DNA from: a bacterium
GTDB lineage: Bacteria; Armatimonadota; Abditibacteriia; Abditibacteriales; Abditibacteriaceae
NCBI GenBank assembly: GCA_004172935.1
Contig: SDZD01000044.1
Span: forward strand, 1-55,159
Length of the DNA stretch: 55,159 nt
Direction of reading: 5' to 3'
Part shown: piece after piece, positions 16,251-25,084 of the stretch
Layout: each line of letters starts with the position of its first letter
How positions within the stretch are numbered: the stretch's first letter is position 1
Program-made: the position numbers and the translations under genes
Notes under the pieces: generated by a model
Told to the model about the DNA's origin: nothing
The model's input: the letters and a program-made list of their open reading frames with translations, nothing else
Databases searched by the model: none

Positions 16251-16520
16251 TTAGCCGCCTTGCGACTGACGCAGGTGGTCAGCGGTGTAGTGCAAGAGAG
16301 CCATGTAGCGGGCCAATTTCACCTGTTCGGCGACGTGGCGCTGCTGTTTGGCGGTCAGGCCGGAGTTGCGACGGGACAAGATTTTGCCACGGTCGGTGAT
16401 GAAACGCTTCAGTTGCGAAGCGCTTTTGTAGTTCAAGCCGAACACGAACTCGTCGGTGAATGTTGGGCGCTTGCCCTTGAGTGGGCGAAGCGGTTTGCGG
16501 TTGCGATTCTTTTGAGCCAT
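16251..16520 (-). CDS. rpsR: 30S ribosomal protein S18
   Basis: This 89-residue S18 contains the conserved core KSASQLKRFITDRGKILSRR and GLTAKQQRHVAEQVKLARYMALL, which binds the central domain of 16S rRNA together with S6. An AGGAGG Shine-Dalgarno sequence lies about 9 nt before the ATG. It is the last gene of the conserved rpsF-ssb-rpsR order and is followed by a strong terminator. Confidence 0.97.
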   Translation of the reverse strand: MAQKNRNRKPLRPLKGKRPTFTDEFVFGLNYKSASQLKRFITDRGKILSRRNSGLTAKQQRHVAEQVKLARYMALLHYTADHLRQSQGG

Positions 16521-16640
16521 TGTTTTTCGATCCTCCTTTGCGGTGGATTTTTGTTTTTCTAAAAGGAAAGCGGGCTAACTCTCGTTAACCCGCTTCTAGC
16601 GGTTTTGTTTTCGACCTTTTGAGCCGAGAAAGACCCCGAT

Positions 16641-17258
16641 TTATTCGTCAGCGAATGGATCGCTGTCGTCGAAATCGTCGTCGTAGGCCGGTGTTGGTGC
16701 AGGACGGCGTGCGGGTTGCGGTGCCGAAGCCTGAGCCGGACGTTGGGGTGCACGAGCGGGCGCGGCCTGAGCCGGGGCCGAACGTACTGGACGCGCGGGT
16801 GCGGGTTCGTCATCGGCGAAATAGCCGTTGCTGTCCCCACCGCCATCGTCGTAGCGCGAGTTGCCTCCGCCACCACGGTTGCCACCGCCGTAGCCGCCCC
16901 CCTGCGAAGGGGTAGCCTCTCCGGCGCGGTCGCGCGTATCGAGGGTTTCGATGTTGGCGACATCAATTTCGGTGATGTAGCGCTTCACGCCCTCTTTGTC
17001 GGTGTAATCGTTGAGTTCGATACGACCTTCGATGCACACCAAACGTGCTTTGCCAATGTATTGCTCGACAAAGTCGGCCTTCTGTCGCCACGCTTTGCAG
17101 CGGAAGAAGTCGGTCTTTTTCTCGCCGTTTTCGTTTTTGCCGAAAGGGCGGTCAACCGCGACAGTGAACTGCGCGATCTTCAGACCATTGTTGGTGGTGC
17201 GGATTTCGGGGTCGTTCGTTAAACGACCGATCAAGACTACTTTGTTAAACGAAGCCAT
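16641..17258 (-). CDS. ssb: Single-stranded DNA-binding protein
   Basis: This 205-residue SSB has an OB fold at about 1-110 (NKVVLIGRLTNDPEIRTTNNG, FFRCKAWRQKADFVEQYIGKA, EGRIELNDYTDKEGVKRYITEI), followed by a Gly/Arg- then Pro/Ala-rich disordered linker. The acidic tip reads DDFDDSDPFADE: the usual terminal Pro-Phe is present but is followed by Ala-Asp-Glu, whereas most SSBs end exactly at Phe. It protects single-stranded DNA and recruits repair and replication proteins. The gene has an AGGAGA ribosome-binding site and lies between rpsF and rpsR. Confidence 0.97.
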   Translation of the reverse strand: MASFNKVVLIGRLTNDPEIRTTNNGLKIAQFTVAVDRPFGKNENGEKKTDFFRCKAWRQKADFVEQYIGKARLVCIEGRIELNDYTDKEGVKRYITEIDVANIETLDTRDRAGEATPSQGGGYGGGNRGGGGNSRYDDGGGDSNGYFADDEPAPARPVRSAPAQAAPARAPQRPAQASAPQPARRPAPTPAYDDDFDDSDPFADE

Positions 17259-17389
17259 TTTTTAATCTCCTGGCGCTCCAACTAAATTTCACTGGCGTCA
17301 GTGATACGGAGCGGGCAAGGCATAGCGATAGGATAACGCCTCAATTCTCGAATTTCAAGAGGTGCTGAGGCGTATTTTTTCGCCCATTG

Positions 17390-17875
17390 TTAAGCATCTT
17401 CGCGAAGGATGACGTGACGCAAAACGCGCTCTTCCAATTTGAAATAGCGGTCGAGTTCAAACGTCAAGTCTTTGCTGAAGCGTGCGTTGATAACGACGTA
17501 TACGCCGTCGCTCTTCTTGTCGATGGGGTAAGCCAAGCGACGAGCTTCGGAAACGCGCACGTTATCGAGAGCGCCGTCTGCTTCTTCAATCAAGGTTTTA
17601 ACACGTTCCTGTGTTTCCTCGACAGCATTTGCTACGTTTGCTTGTACGATGTAAGTGACTTCGTATGCGCGGCCATTCGAGACTTCTTTGTCGGAAGCCA
17701 AACCTTCACCTTCGCCCAATTCGGGCAACAGGTCGGTAGCCGTAACACGAGGGCCTGCGGAACGCTCAGCGCGGTCGCCGCGCTCATAGCGCTGGTTTGT
17801 ACCCTCTGCGCGCTCAGGCGCGGAATTTTCAGCTGGGGTGGTTCCCTCAGCCGTTGTGGTTGTATTTTCTGCCAA
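17390..17875 (-). CDS. rpsF: 30S ribosomal protein S6 with extended, low-complexity N-terminus
   Basis: The S6 domain lies in the C-terminal 100 residues (YEVTYIVQANVANAVEETQE, the EARRLAYPIDKKSDGVYVVI core, and a VLRHVILRED end). It is preceded by about 60 residues rich in Ala, Glu and Thr that ordinary S6 lacks. A GTG at 17884 is in frame, but AGGAGG directly abuts it. The TTG at 17875 lies 8 nt after AGGAGG, so TTG is the likely start (161 residues). It heads the rpsF-ssb-rpsR operon. The 131-nt gap before ssb contains a small ACGCCTCA/TGAGGCGT hairpin. Confidence 0.93.
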   Translation of the reverse strand: MAENTTTTAEGTTPAENSAPERAEGTNQRYERGDRAERSAGPRVTATDLLPELGEGEGLASDKEVSNGRAYEVTYIVQANVANAVEETQERVKTLIEEADGALDNVRVSEARRLAYPIDKKSDGVYVVINARFSKDLTFELDRYFKLEERVLRHVILREDA

Positions 17876-17935
17876 TGTATTCACCTCCTCATGGATGTCC
17901 TCCGGCTTGAAACCGGAAGATCAGCCCGAATCGTG
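17876..17935 (-). promoter_or_regulatory. rpsF leader with possible S6:S18-binding hairpin
   Basis: The mRNA leader contains CTTCCGGTTTCAAGCCGGAGGA just before the AGGAGG site: a short CCGG/CCGG hairpin with adjacent CCG and GGA elements. Autoregulatory S6:S18-binding leaders with similar elements are known upstream of rpsF in many phyla. Assignment here is by position and local sequence only. Confidence 0.4.
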
Positions 17936-18015
17936 CGAAACGTTCGAGCCAAGGAGCTTATTTTTCGCCTACGCGAAAAAGCCGAATGGGTATTATACCC
18001 CAATTTCCTCACAAG

Positions 18016-18051
18016 AAAAAGCCCGACGAAGAAATTTTCGTCGGGCTTTTT
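18016..18051. terminator. Bidirectional-looking intrinsic terminator
   Basis: AAAAAGCCCGACGAA pairs with TTCGTCGGGCTTTTT around a short A/T loop, with T-runs on both strands. It ends the transcript of the small exported protein (18087-18488) before the rpsF promoter region. Confidence 0.85.
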
Positions 18052-18086
18052 CTTTTTGTCAGATTGTTTTTCAAGCCAAGCGCGCC

Positions 18087-18488
18087 CTATGGTCGATAGA
18101 AACGTGCACCATCGAGTCGGATGGTGTTGAAATCGGGATTTTCGAGTTCGATTCGGAAAGTCTTGTCGGCGCGCAAAGTGCGGCTTGAACGGCCTTCCAA
18201 AACAACACGCCGTGTCGCGTGCAGCCTGAGTGTGTGTCCGCCATCAAGCAGACTCCATGTTCCCGAATGAGAGACATTGCCCGTCAGCCTGTCGCCCGTG
18301 GTGAAGGTGTAAGTCCCATTCGAGCGAATGGTATAGTGGTCGTCGAGATTGCTTTGCCAGCTACCGATGAGATCGGAGCGGAACGCTCGTTGTGCGGCGG
18401 CGGGTTGCAAGGTGGGCAAAACCGTTCCAGTGGCACCAAGGCCCAGAACCGTCGCCACCACCACACGCTTCCAAAGATTGTTTTCCAT
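18087..18488 (-). CDS. Small exported protein of unknown function
   Basis: The ATG at 18488 gives 133 residues with a signal peptide ending near QPAAAQ. The mature part is beta-rich: LIGSWQSNLDDHYTIRSNGT, HSGTWSLLDGGHTLRLH and DKTFRIELENPDFNTIRLDG. The Gly-Thr-Trp strand repeats recall small lipocalin-like or META-type beta domains, but I do not recognise a named family. The gene is monocistronic, with a strong terminator. An earlier in-frame ATG at 18548 would place the signal peptide internally and is unlikely. Confidence 0.75.
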   Translation of the reverse strand: MENNLWKRVVVATVLGLGATGTVLPTLQPAAAQRAFRSDLIGSWQSNLDDHYTIRSNGTYTFTTGDRLTGNVSHSGTWSLLDGGHTLRLHATRRVVLEGRSSRTLRADKTFRIELENPDFNTIRLDGARFYRP

Positions 18489-18557
18489 TGTAGCTTCCTC
18501 GACGAGAGCTTGTACTAATTGTGTGCCAACTTCGCACAAGGTACACAATTGTCAAGT

Positions 18558-19739
18558 TCAGGCTTTCGCTGTTTGCTCGATGTTCTGGGGCGTGTAGCGC
18601 TTTTTCAAGCGCAGAAAAGGTTTTTCGACCCAGTAGTAGGAAGCCGAGGCAACTACAAGGGTTAAGGCCATGCATACAGGCGCCCTTACCCACAGCGAGA
18701 CACTGGGAAAGAGTTCGCGGGCAAACGAGAAAAATACCATGTGCCATAAATAGATGGCATACGAGAGGCGCCCCAGCCATACCAGCAATTTCAATTGAAG
18801 TAGACGAATGATGCCGCTTTGGGGCGAACTTTGAGCCAGGGAGAAGACGAGTAAACCTGATGCGATGGAAATGAATGCCATGCCATAAAGATAAAGTCGC
18901 GGATCGGTTGTGCTGAGGGATCGAACACAATAAGCCAACAATAGAATCCCGGTAACAATGGCAATTTTTTCAGCCCATTTGAGCAATTGGGGACTCAAGG
19001 CACGAGTATGAAATACGAATGCGCCAAAGCAGCCCACAAGCAGAGCATCAGCACGGGTATCGGACCCATTGCCCAGCCGTTGGTGTGTCCAGCCCGCGTG
19101 AGCAAGCCCACCACGATAGAGCATGACGCCCACAGCCAGCAAACCGACCCAGAGGACTGCTTGGCGCTTAGTGCGAAAAGCCCAGAGCAAGGCGACAAAA
19201 ATGATGGGCCAGGTAAGGTAGAACTGCTCTTCGACCGATAGTGACCATGTATGTCCGAACCAACCCATGAAACTCCGGCCCCCGAAAGCGCGGACCCAGT
19301 TGGACACGTAGAGTAGAACCACTGCAGTTTGTTTAAGGCCTAATTTCCACCTAGAGTGATCTGCCAGGCAGTAGAGGACGAAACTAAAGGCGAGACAGAC
19401 AACAAGCGCGGGCAATAGGCGACAGGCGCGACGCAGGTAAAAATTTTTGAAGTCGATTTTTCCGTTCGCGCTCCACTCTTCGAGCAACAGACATGTAATC
19501 AGGAAACCGCTCAACGCGAAAAAAACATCGACACCGACATAACCGCCGGGTAGTAACCGCCAATCACCGATTTTGGAAAAGTGATAAATAACGACGGCCA
19601 GCACTGCAATTCCCCGTAAACCATCGAAGGCGGGGCGGTATCCCAACTTGCTCCACGCGGTTGTTTCATTGGGCATGACATCTGAAAGAGGGGCTGTTGT
19701 TGCAGCAGTTGATATGGGAAGAATCGAATCGAACTTCAT
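18558..19739 (-). CDS. Acyltransferase 3 family membrane protein (OafA/YrhL-like)
   Basis: This 393-residue integral membrane protein has about ten hydrophobic segments. The family opening YRPAFDGLRGIAVLAVVIYHF supplies the conserved Arg and the catalytic His, followed by GGYVGVDVFFALSGFLIT and FYLRRACRLLPAL. FGHTWSLSVEEQFYLTWPII carries the conserved SVEEQFY motif. It is expected to transfer an acetyl or other acyl group to a surface polysaccharide or exported small molecule; no neighbouring polysaccharide genes show the acceptor. A second in-frame Met (PNETTAW) could be the true start, since the first 21 residues are not conserved. Confidence 0.92.
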   Translation of the reverse strand: MKFDSILPISTAATTAPLSDVMPNETTAWSKLGYRPAFDGLRGIAVLAVVIYHFSKIGDWRLLPGGYVGVDVFFALSGFLITCLLLEEWSANGKIDFKNFYLRRACRLLPALVVCLAFSFVLYCLADHSRWKLGLKQTAVVLLYVSNWVRAFGGRSFMGWFGHTWSLSVEEQFYLTWPIIFVALLWAFRTKRQAVLWVGLLAVGVMLYRGGLAHAGWTHQRLGNGSDTRADALLVGCFGAFVFHTRALSPQLLKWAEKIAIVTGILLLAYCVRSLSTTDPRLYLYGMAFISIASGLLVFSLAQSSPQSGIIRLLQLKLLVWLGRLSYAIYLWHMVFFSFARELFPSVSLWVRAPVCMALTLVVASASYYWVEKPFLRLKKRYTPQNIEQTAKA

Positions 19740-20046
19740 AGGGATTGGAACGACTAATGATGGTGCGAAATTCAGCAGCTCTCATTTCCCTGTCAACAAA
19801 TTCTGTTGATAGTACGGACCAGCACAAATAATCAGTTGGGATTAGCTCTCAGAGCAGAAATTTATGCAGCCTGGGGTTGAGATGTAAGGGCTACTAGAAG
19901 TTAGTATCACAAAGAAAATAAGCTTAAAGGTTAATTTTATTTACCAATTCTCTCTCTTTTTTCGTCTGTATTATCACTTGAAAATACAGTTTTGTCCCCA
20001 AAAAACCCGTACTACTACACCACAAAACCGCGCCTCTAAATAAGAC
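19740..20046. promoter_or_regulatory. AT-rich divergent intergenic region
   Basis: About 307 bp separate the acyltransferase (leftward) from the exported protein at 20047 (rightward). It is much more AT-rich than the coding DNA, especially 19900-20000, and should hold both promoters. A short match to TAAATA lies just before the ATG at 20047. No RNA gene or repeat was recognised. Confidence 0.4.
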
Positions 20047-21012
20047 ATGAAACTTCTCCTCGCGTTGGTTTTTGGGATTTGCGTACTTGGGTCGCGGGTT
20101 TCAGCCCAAGAGAATCTGAATCTTCTGCAAGGTTCGCACGCCGAAGCGGTGTTAGCTCCCGAACGGGACACCCTCAACAAACAGTATAAAAACTATGGCA
20201 AAGCTTATTATCAAGAAGTCAAGCATCCTGATGGTAGCTCGGCGATTCTGGTTTTCCAGCCCTCTGGCGCTCCCCGTCCGTCTTTGTTTGGCATCTCCCG
20301 CAACGACAAAATATTGTGGAGCAACTACAGCCCAACTGCGGAGGTAGGGGGGGCAGCGACGAAAATCGCGGGAGACAAGGATGGGAATGTTCTCATCATA
20401 TGGGAAGACCACAAGTTGCAAGCGCTCAATGCCCGCCTGTTCGATGCGCAGGGCAGAGTCGCGTGGACAAATCCCATTGTCCCCCTCCCCTTCAAAACCG
20501 ATGTCAATGAACAGGAGTACCTTTGGGGCGTGAATATGCTGTTCTGGCCCGGACATGGCTGGTTGGTGACGTTTTCGAGCAATCGGCGCACGGTCGTTCA
20601 GTTGCTCGCTGAACAGGGAAAACCACAGTGGGGCGAGGGCACAGCACTGGTTTCAGAGCAGCAGGGAAAAAACACTGTTTCTTTGATTCAGGACAGCCCC
20701 GACAGCATTTTCGCGCTGTGGTACGAACACGGCTACCTCAAGAAGCCAGAAACGAAGAGCCTGTTCCGTGCGCAACGCATCGACGCGACGGGCAAACCGA
20801 TTTGGGCAACGCCACTCGAAGTGGGCGAGGCGCCCAGTTTCGGCTGGGCGTCACCACACGAAATCCAGCTGACCCTGACAGCCGACCAAAAGGTGCGGGC
20901 GCAATTGTACAAAGGCGTTCTCAACGACGTGACGGAAAACCTCAGCGAATATCAGGCAGAGATTGGGCCGCAGGGGCAAGTCGAAAAGCGAGAAGATGCT
21001 CCCAACAGGTGA
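20047..21012 (+). CDS. Exported protein of unknown function, beta-propeller-like repeats
   Basis: This 321-residue protein has a signal peptide (MKLLLALVFGICVLGSRVSA). The mature protein has recurring strand-turn units of the kind DKDGNVLIIWEDHKLQALNARLFDAQGRVAW and LFRAQRIDATGKPIWATPLEV, with DA.G...W repeats resembling exported beta-propeller proteins. No catalytic motif is evident. It precedes the Gfo/Idh/MocA gene by 66 nt on the same strand and could share a transcript. The name reflects only the visible repeat pattern. Confidence 0.7.
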   Translation: MKLLLALVFGICVLGSRVSAQENLNLLQGSHAEAVLAPERDTLNKQYKNYGKAYYQEVKHPDGSSAILVFQPSGAPRPSLFGISRNDKILWSNYSPTAEVGGAATKIAGDKDGNVLIIWEDHKLQALNARLFDAQGRVAWTNPIVPLPFKTDVNEQEYLWGVNMLFWPGHGWLVTFSSNRRTVVQLLAEQGKPQWGEGTALVSEQQGKNTVSLIQDSPDSIFALWYEHGYLKKPETKSLFRAQRIDATGKPIWATPLEVGEAPSFGWASPHEIQLTLTADQKVRAQLYKGVLNDVTENLSEYQAEIGPQGQVEKREDAPNR

Positions 21013-21078
21013 CAGCAACTGCCGTTATTAAACCCCACGCCGAATAATACCCGTATTTCGGTTAACTTGGGGACGTTC

Positions 21079-22113
21079 ATGCACTCGCCGTATTCATCGA
21101 TTCGCGTCGCCGTCGTGGGGGCTGGCATTGGCCGCGCCCATGTCGAAGGCTATCTTGCGGCGGGCGCTCAGGTCGCGACCATCTGCGATCTCAGTCCCGA
21201 CAAGGCGCAAGCGCTCGCGCAAAAATGGAATATCGAGCCGCACATCGAAAGCGACTTTGCCGCTGTGTTGGCCGATGACTCTATCGACGCCATTTCGCTG
21301 TGTACGCCCAACTCGCTGCACGCGCCGATGGCGATTGCCGCCATGCACGCGGGCAAGCATGTGCTGTGCGAAAAACCGCTCGCCCTCAACGCCGAAAACG
21401 CGCAGAGCATCGCCGACTGTGCCCTCGAAACCGGGCGCGTCTGCATGGTTTCGCATGTGCTGCGCTTTCGCGACGACACCCTCGAACTAAAGCGTCGCGC
21501 CGCCGAAATCGGCGACATCTACTACGGGCGCACGATGGCGCGTCGGCAGAACGGCATACCAAAATGGGGAGGTTGGTTCACCCAGCAGCGGCTTTCGGGC
21601 GGCGGACCACTGATTGATACCGGAGTTCATATTCTCGATCTGGCGTGGTGGTTGGCGGGTTGCCCGGCTCCGGTTTCGGCTTCGGGAGTGGCGTACGCCA
21701 AGTTCGGCCCACAGCAGCGCCATCTGGGCGCGGGCGGCGCCGAGAATTTGTCCGGCACCTTCGATGTCGAAGATTTGGCGGCGGGCTTGGTTCGCTTCGA
21801 GAACGGGCTGTCCCTGCACTTCGAGGCGTCGTGGGCCATCAATGCCAACGGCGACGAGCGATTTTGCCACCTGCATGGCACAAACGGCGCGCTATTATGG
21901 GACGATGCGCCCAAATTCGTGGGCGAGGACGGCACTGTCGAAGCGCTGACACAGGGCGCCGGAAGCGCATGGCGACGCGAGATGGAACACTTCCTGAGCT
22001 GTGTACAAAGCGGCGCGACGCCCAACCCCGACGCCGCTCAGGGCGTTATGATGATGCGAATGCTCGACGCGCTTTATTTATCGGCACGCGAAGGCCGCGA
22101 AGTCGCGGTTTAA
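21079..22113 (+). CDS. Gfo/Idh/MocA-family oxidoreductase
   Basis: This 344-residue dehydrogenase has an N-terminal NAD(P)-binding Rossmann fold (VAVVGAGIGRAHVEGYLAAG) and the family motif CEKPLALNAENAQ, whose Lys is catalytic. The C-terminal substrate domain includes GGGPLIDTGVHILDLAWWL. The substrate is probably a sugar, inositol or related polyol. The ATG at 21079 is preferred over an in-frame TTG at 21067, since TTGGGG sits just before it at suitable spacing. The gene converges on an AraC-type regulator; their stop codons share the palindrome TTAA (22110-22113). That suggests, but does not prove, a regulatory link. Confidence 0.92.
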   Translation: MHSPYSSIRVAVVGAGIGRAHVEGYLAAGAQVATICDLSPDKAQALAQKWNIEPHIESDFAAVLADDSIDAISLCTPNSLHAPMAIAAMHAGKHVLCEKPLALNAENAQSIADCALETGRVCMVSHVLRFRDDTLELKRRAAEIGDIYYGRTMARRQNGIPKWGGWFTQQRLSGGGPLIDTGVHILDLAWWLAGCPAPVSASGVAYAKFGPQQRHLGAGGAENLSGTFDVEDLAAGLVRFENGLSLHFEASWAINANGDERFCHLHGTNGALLWDDAPKFVGEDGTVEALTQGAGSAWRREMEHFLSCVQSGATPNPDAAQGVMMMRMLDALYLSAREGREVAV

Positions 22114-22994
22114 TCGGCGCTGCGGCGGGCGCGGAACTTACCGGGGCTTTCGCCGAAGTGGCGCTTGAAGGCTTTGGAAAACGCGACCGCCGCGCCATAG
22201 CCCACCGAAGTCGCGATAGCCTCAACGGTTTGATCGGAGGCGCGCAACAGCTCTGCCGCGCGACGCATACGCAGACGAGTGACGAACTCCATCGGCGAAG
22301 TCCCGGTGTGACGCACCACCATGCGGTGAAAATGCGTCGGCGACACATACATCTGCGCCGCCAAAGTCTCGACCGACCACGCCCCCGGCAGGTCGGCGTC
22401 AACTCGCTCCCACAAACGACTCAGGCCCGCCAATTGAAGCGCGCTGGCCGGATTCAATTTTTGCTCCAGCGCTCGGTCGAGCAATAGCCCGATGAGTTCG
22501 GCGTAGGTGTGCGCGACGCGAAAATCGCCTTCCTGAAGCGTGGTTTCGTTGAGGAACTCTTCGGTAGCCTGATGCAACGGGTGGATGGGGCGGGTGGGCC
22601 GCACACCGGGAGTCTCGTTGGCAAGGGCGCCCCACTGCGCACTTTCGGCGAGGTGAAACCACAACACTTTCCAGCGATTGGCGGCTTGATAGCGATGGTA
22701 CTGTCGTGATGGCCCCAGCCACAACTCGCCCGCGTTCATTTCGCTTTCGCCCTGATGTGTCTCGACGCGCGCTCCACCGGAAAGCGTGTAGACGACGACG
22801 TGGAAAGGCATACATTTCCGTTCGACCTCGAAGGGAGCCTGTAATTCGCTGATGCCCGCCAACAACACGCCGCGTTCGCGCAGTGGACGAGCGTAGGCTT
22901 CTTCAAGCGGCAAAAATCGCTCAAGGCATTGTGGTGGAATAATCGCGGTTTCGGCAAAGTTCACGGCAGAAACGGAATTGTTCAACGAAAACAT
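22110..22994 (-). CDS. AraC-family transcriptional regulator
   Basis: This 294-residue protein has an N-terminal cupin-like sensor domain (about 40-130, with FHVVVYTLSGGARVETHQG and ELWLGPSRQYHRYQ) and a C-terminal double helix-turn-helix DNA-binding domain (about 195-294). The latter contains WSVETLAAQMYVSPTHFHRM and AIATSVGYGAAVAFSKAFKRHFGESPGKFR, the signature of AraC activators of carbohydrate genes. The ligand is unknown. It converges on a Gfo/Idh/MocA dehydrogenase, and the region 22995-23154 upstream may contain its operator. Confidence 0.92.
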   Translation of the reverse strand: MFSLNNSVSAVNFAETAIIPPQCLERFLPLEEAYARPLRERGVLLAGISELQAPFEVERKCMPFHVVVYTLSGGARVETHQGESEMNAGELWLGPSRQYHRYQAANRWKVLWFHLAESAQWGALANETPGVRPTRPIHPLHQATEEFLNETTLQEGDFRVAHTYAELIGLLLDRALEQKLNPASALQLAGLSRLWERVDADLPGAWSVETLAAQMYVSPTHFHRMVVRHTGTSPMEFVTRLRMRRAAELLRASDQTVEAIATSVGYGAAVAFSKAFKRHFGESPGKFRARRSAD

Positions 22995-23154
22995 GATTTT
23001 AAAGGAGCCTTAGAAACTCGAAGCCAATGTCACTAGTAAGACAACGCTCAAGGTGCCTTGATACCTCTTAGCGGCTTATTTTCTGAATTCCCTTGTCGTT
23101 TCGCCCTGTTCGTCTCGACTTCTCGGCAAAAGTCGGGCGGCTTCGAGTGCGCCG

Positions 23155-23958
23155 ATGGGTATACGAAAGGGGATGTTTTTCGATTCCCACTGTCATCTCA
23201 GCGACGAGCGGCTGTTTGCCGAACTCGATGCGGTTCTCGAACGCGCCACTGCCGCACAGGTCAATCGCATTCTTTCGATAGCAGTGGATTTAGACGACGC
23301 CACTGCCATTGCCCGCTTCAGCGATGGCGCGCGGGTATGGTCGAGCGCGGGCGTTCATCCGGCTTCGGCTCTGACCTGGACGGATGGCGAGTCGAACCAG
23401 AAACTGCGCGAACTGCTCACCGACCCAAAATGCGTCGCCGTTGGTGAGTGTGGCCTCGACTACGTGTACGACGAAACCCACCCGCACTATCCCGGCGCCA
23501 CGCGCCCACGACAGGCCGAGGTCTTCGAGCAACAACTAGAAATCGCCGCGCAGACGGGCAAACCCGTCGTCATCCACAACCGCGAAGCCGATGCCGACAT
23601 TCTCTCGATTTTGGAGCGTTGGAGTTCGCGCCTCAGCGGCGGCGTTTTCCACTGCTTCAGCTCCGATTGGAGCATCGCCCAGCGTGTTATCGACATTGGC
23701 TTTCACCTCGGATTCACGGGCATCGTCACCTTCAAGAACGCGCCCATCATCCATGAAGTCGCGCAGAAGTGCCCGCTAGAACGAATGCTCATCGAAACCG
23801 ATGCGCCCTATCTGGCTCCCGTCCCGCATCGTGGCAAGCAGAACGAACCGTCGTTCGTGCCGCATGTCGCCGTCAAAATCGCCGACTTAAAGGGCATGAG
23901 CCGTGATGAGGTGGGCGAAATTACTACAGCTAACGCTCGCAAGTTGTTCGGGGTGTGA
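23155..23958 (+). CDS. tatD: TatD-family metal-dependent deoxyribonuclease
   Basis: This 267-residue TIM-barrel metallohydrolase has the metal-binding motif FFDSHCHL near the start, AVGECGLDY (bridging Glu), VIHNREADADIL, GVFHCFSSD and the late IETDAPYLAPVPHRGKQNEP. It cuts single-stranded or damaged DNA and is a housekeeping enzyme. The start at 23155 is uncertain: the ATG at 23173 (MFFDSHCH) also fits the family. The last codons overlap an in-frame GTG of the following frame, but the next gene more likely begins at 24012. Confidence 0.93.
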   Translation: MGIRKGMFFDSHCHLSDERLFAELDAVLERATAAQVNRILSIAVDLDDATAIARFSDGARVWSSAGVHPASALTWTDGESNQKLRELLTDPKCVAVGECGLDYVYDETHPHYPGATRPRQAEVFEQQLEIAAQTGKPVVIHNREADADILSILERWSSRLSGGVFHCFSSDWSIAQRVIDIGFHLGFTGIVTFKNAPIIHEVAQKCPLERMLIETDAPYLAPVPHRGKQNEPSFVPHVAVKIADLKGMSRDEVGEITTANARKLFGV

Positions 23959-24011
23959 AGGCAGCTTTTGTTCTGCGCCACTCCAACTGCTATATTGCAT
24001 CTAAAGTAGCC

Positions 24012-25058
24012 ATGCCCCGCTACCTTGCTCTCATCCTGTTCGCCGCCGCTTTTGGTGGGTATGCTCACGCACAGAACGATGTTCCAGCCATGAATAACGA
24101 TTTCGCGTATACGCCGACTGCGCCGCAAGACCGATTAGTGGGCATCGCTTACACGACGTGGCACCAAAGCAATAACTGGGGCGCCAACACATGGGGGACT
24201 CCTGCGACGGGATTTTATGCATCGGATGATCGCGCCGTCATTCGCCAACATGCGCGTCAGTTGCAGGGCGCGGGCGTCGATTTCGTGATGGAGGATTGGT
24301 CGAATAATATCGGCTACATCTACGACCCGGACAAGAAGCGGCCCGATTTCGACATGATCGAGGGCGCCACTTTCGCGCTTTTCAATGAGTGGGCCAAACT
24401 GCGCGCCAACGGCGAGAAAACGCCTAATATCTCCATTATGGCGGGCGTAACGGGCGCCCCGGCTGCCGCCGAAGATGGGCGCTTGCAGCGCAAAGCCGAC
24501 CAAATCTGGAATCAGTTCGTCGCCAACCCGACTTACCGCCCACTCGTCCAAATGGATGGTGGCAAGCCATTGTTAGTTATCTACGTCAACACACCGTCGC
24601 CTTTTCAAAATGGAGTGCCCAAATGGAACGACTCGCGCTTTGTGGTGCGTTGGATGACGGGTTACGTCACCGAACAGAGCGCATTGCGAACACCCGATCT
24701 CATCTCGAAATATGGTTACTGGTCGTGGGAAGACAGAGGCGCACAAACCTTCCCGGTCGTTAACGGGCACCCCGAATCAATGGTAATTACGGCGGCAGTG
24801 CGGCCACAGGGCAAGCCCGGTGAGCGCTCCTACATTGCTGCCGCAGCGCGCAACAACGGCGAGACCTTCAAACGGGCGTGGGCACGCGCACGTCAAATCG
24901 GGCCGAAATATGCGCTCGTCGTGTCGTGGAACGAGTGGCACAAGGGCGAACAACCCAACGCCGAAATCAGCAAAGACATCGAGCCTTCCAATGAGTTCGG
25001 CAACCTGTATCTCGACATCTTGAAACAACAAATCGCCGATTTCAAAGCGGGGCGCTAA
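24012..25058 (+). CDS. Exported GH99-like glycoside hydrolase
   Basis: The ATG at 24012 gives 348 residues with a signal peptide (MPRYLALILFAAAFGGYAHA). The barrel begins VGIAYTTWHQSNNWGANTWG, passes GAGVDFVMEDWSNN, and ends LVVSWNEWHKGEQPNAEISK with IEPSNEFG. The WNEW...IEP ending is typical of the GH71/GH99/WbsX-like superfamily, which hydrolyses alpha-mannosidic or related linkages. The exact substrate cannot be told. A GTG at 23955 overlapping the tatD stop is in frame but would bury the signal peptide. A TATATT at 23991-23996 could be its -10 box. Confidence 0.82.
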   Translation: MPRYLALILFAAAFGGYAHAQNDVPAMNNDFAYTPTAPQDRLVGIAYTTWHQSNNWGANTWGTPATGFYASDDRAVIRQHARQLQGAGVDFVMEDWSNNIGYIYDPDKKRPDFDMIEGATFALFNEWAKLRANGEKTPNISIMAGVTGAPAAAEDGRLQRKADQIWNQFVANPTYRPLVQMDGGKPLLVIYVNTPSPFQNGVPKWNDSRFVVRWMTGYVTEQSALRTPDLISKYGYWSWEDRGAQTFPVVNGHPESMVITAAVRPQGKPGERSYIAAAARNNGETFKRAWARARQIGPKYALVVSWNEWHKGEQPNAEISKDIEPSNEFGNLYLDILKQQIADFKAGR

Positions 25059-25084
25059 GACTCATGAGCCAGTAGGCGCCATCT

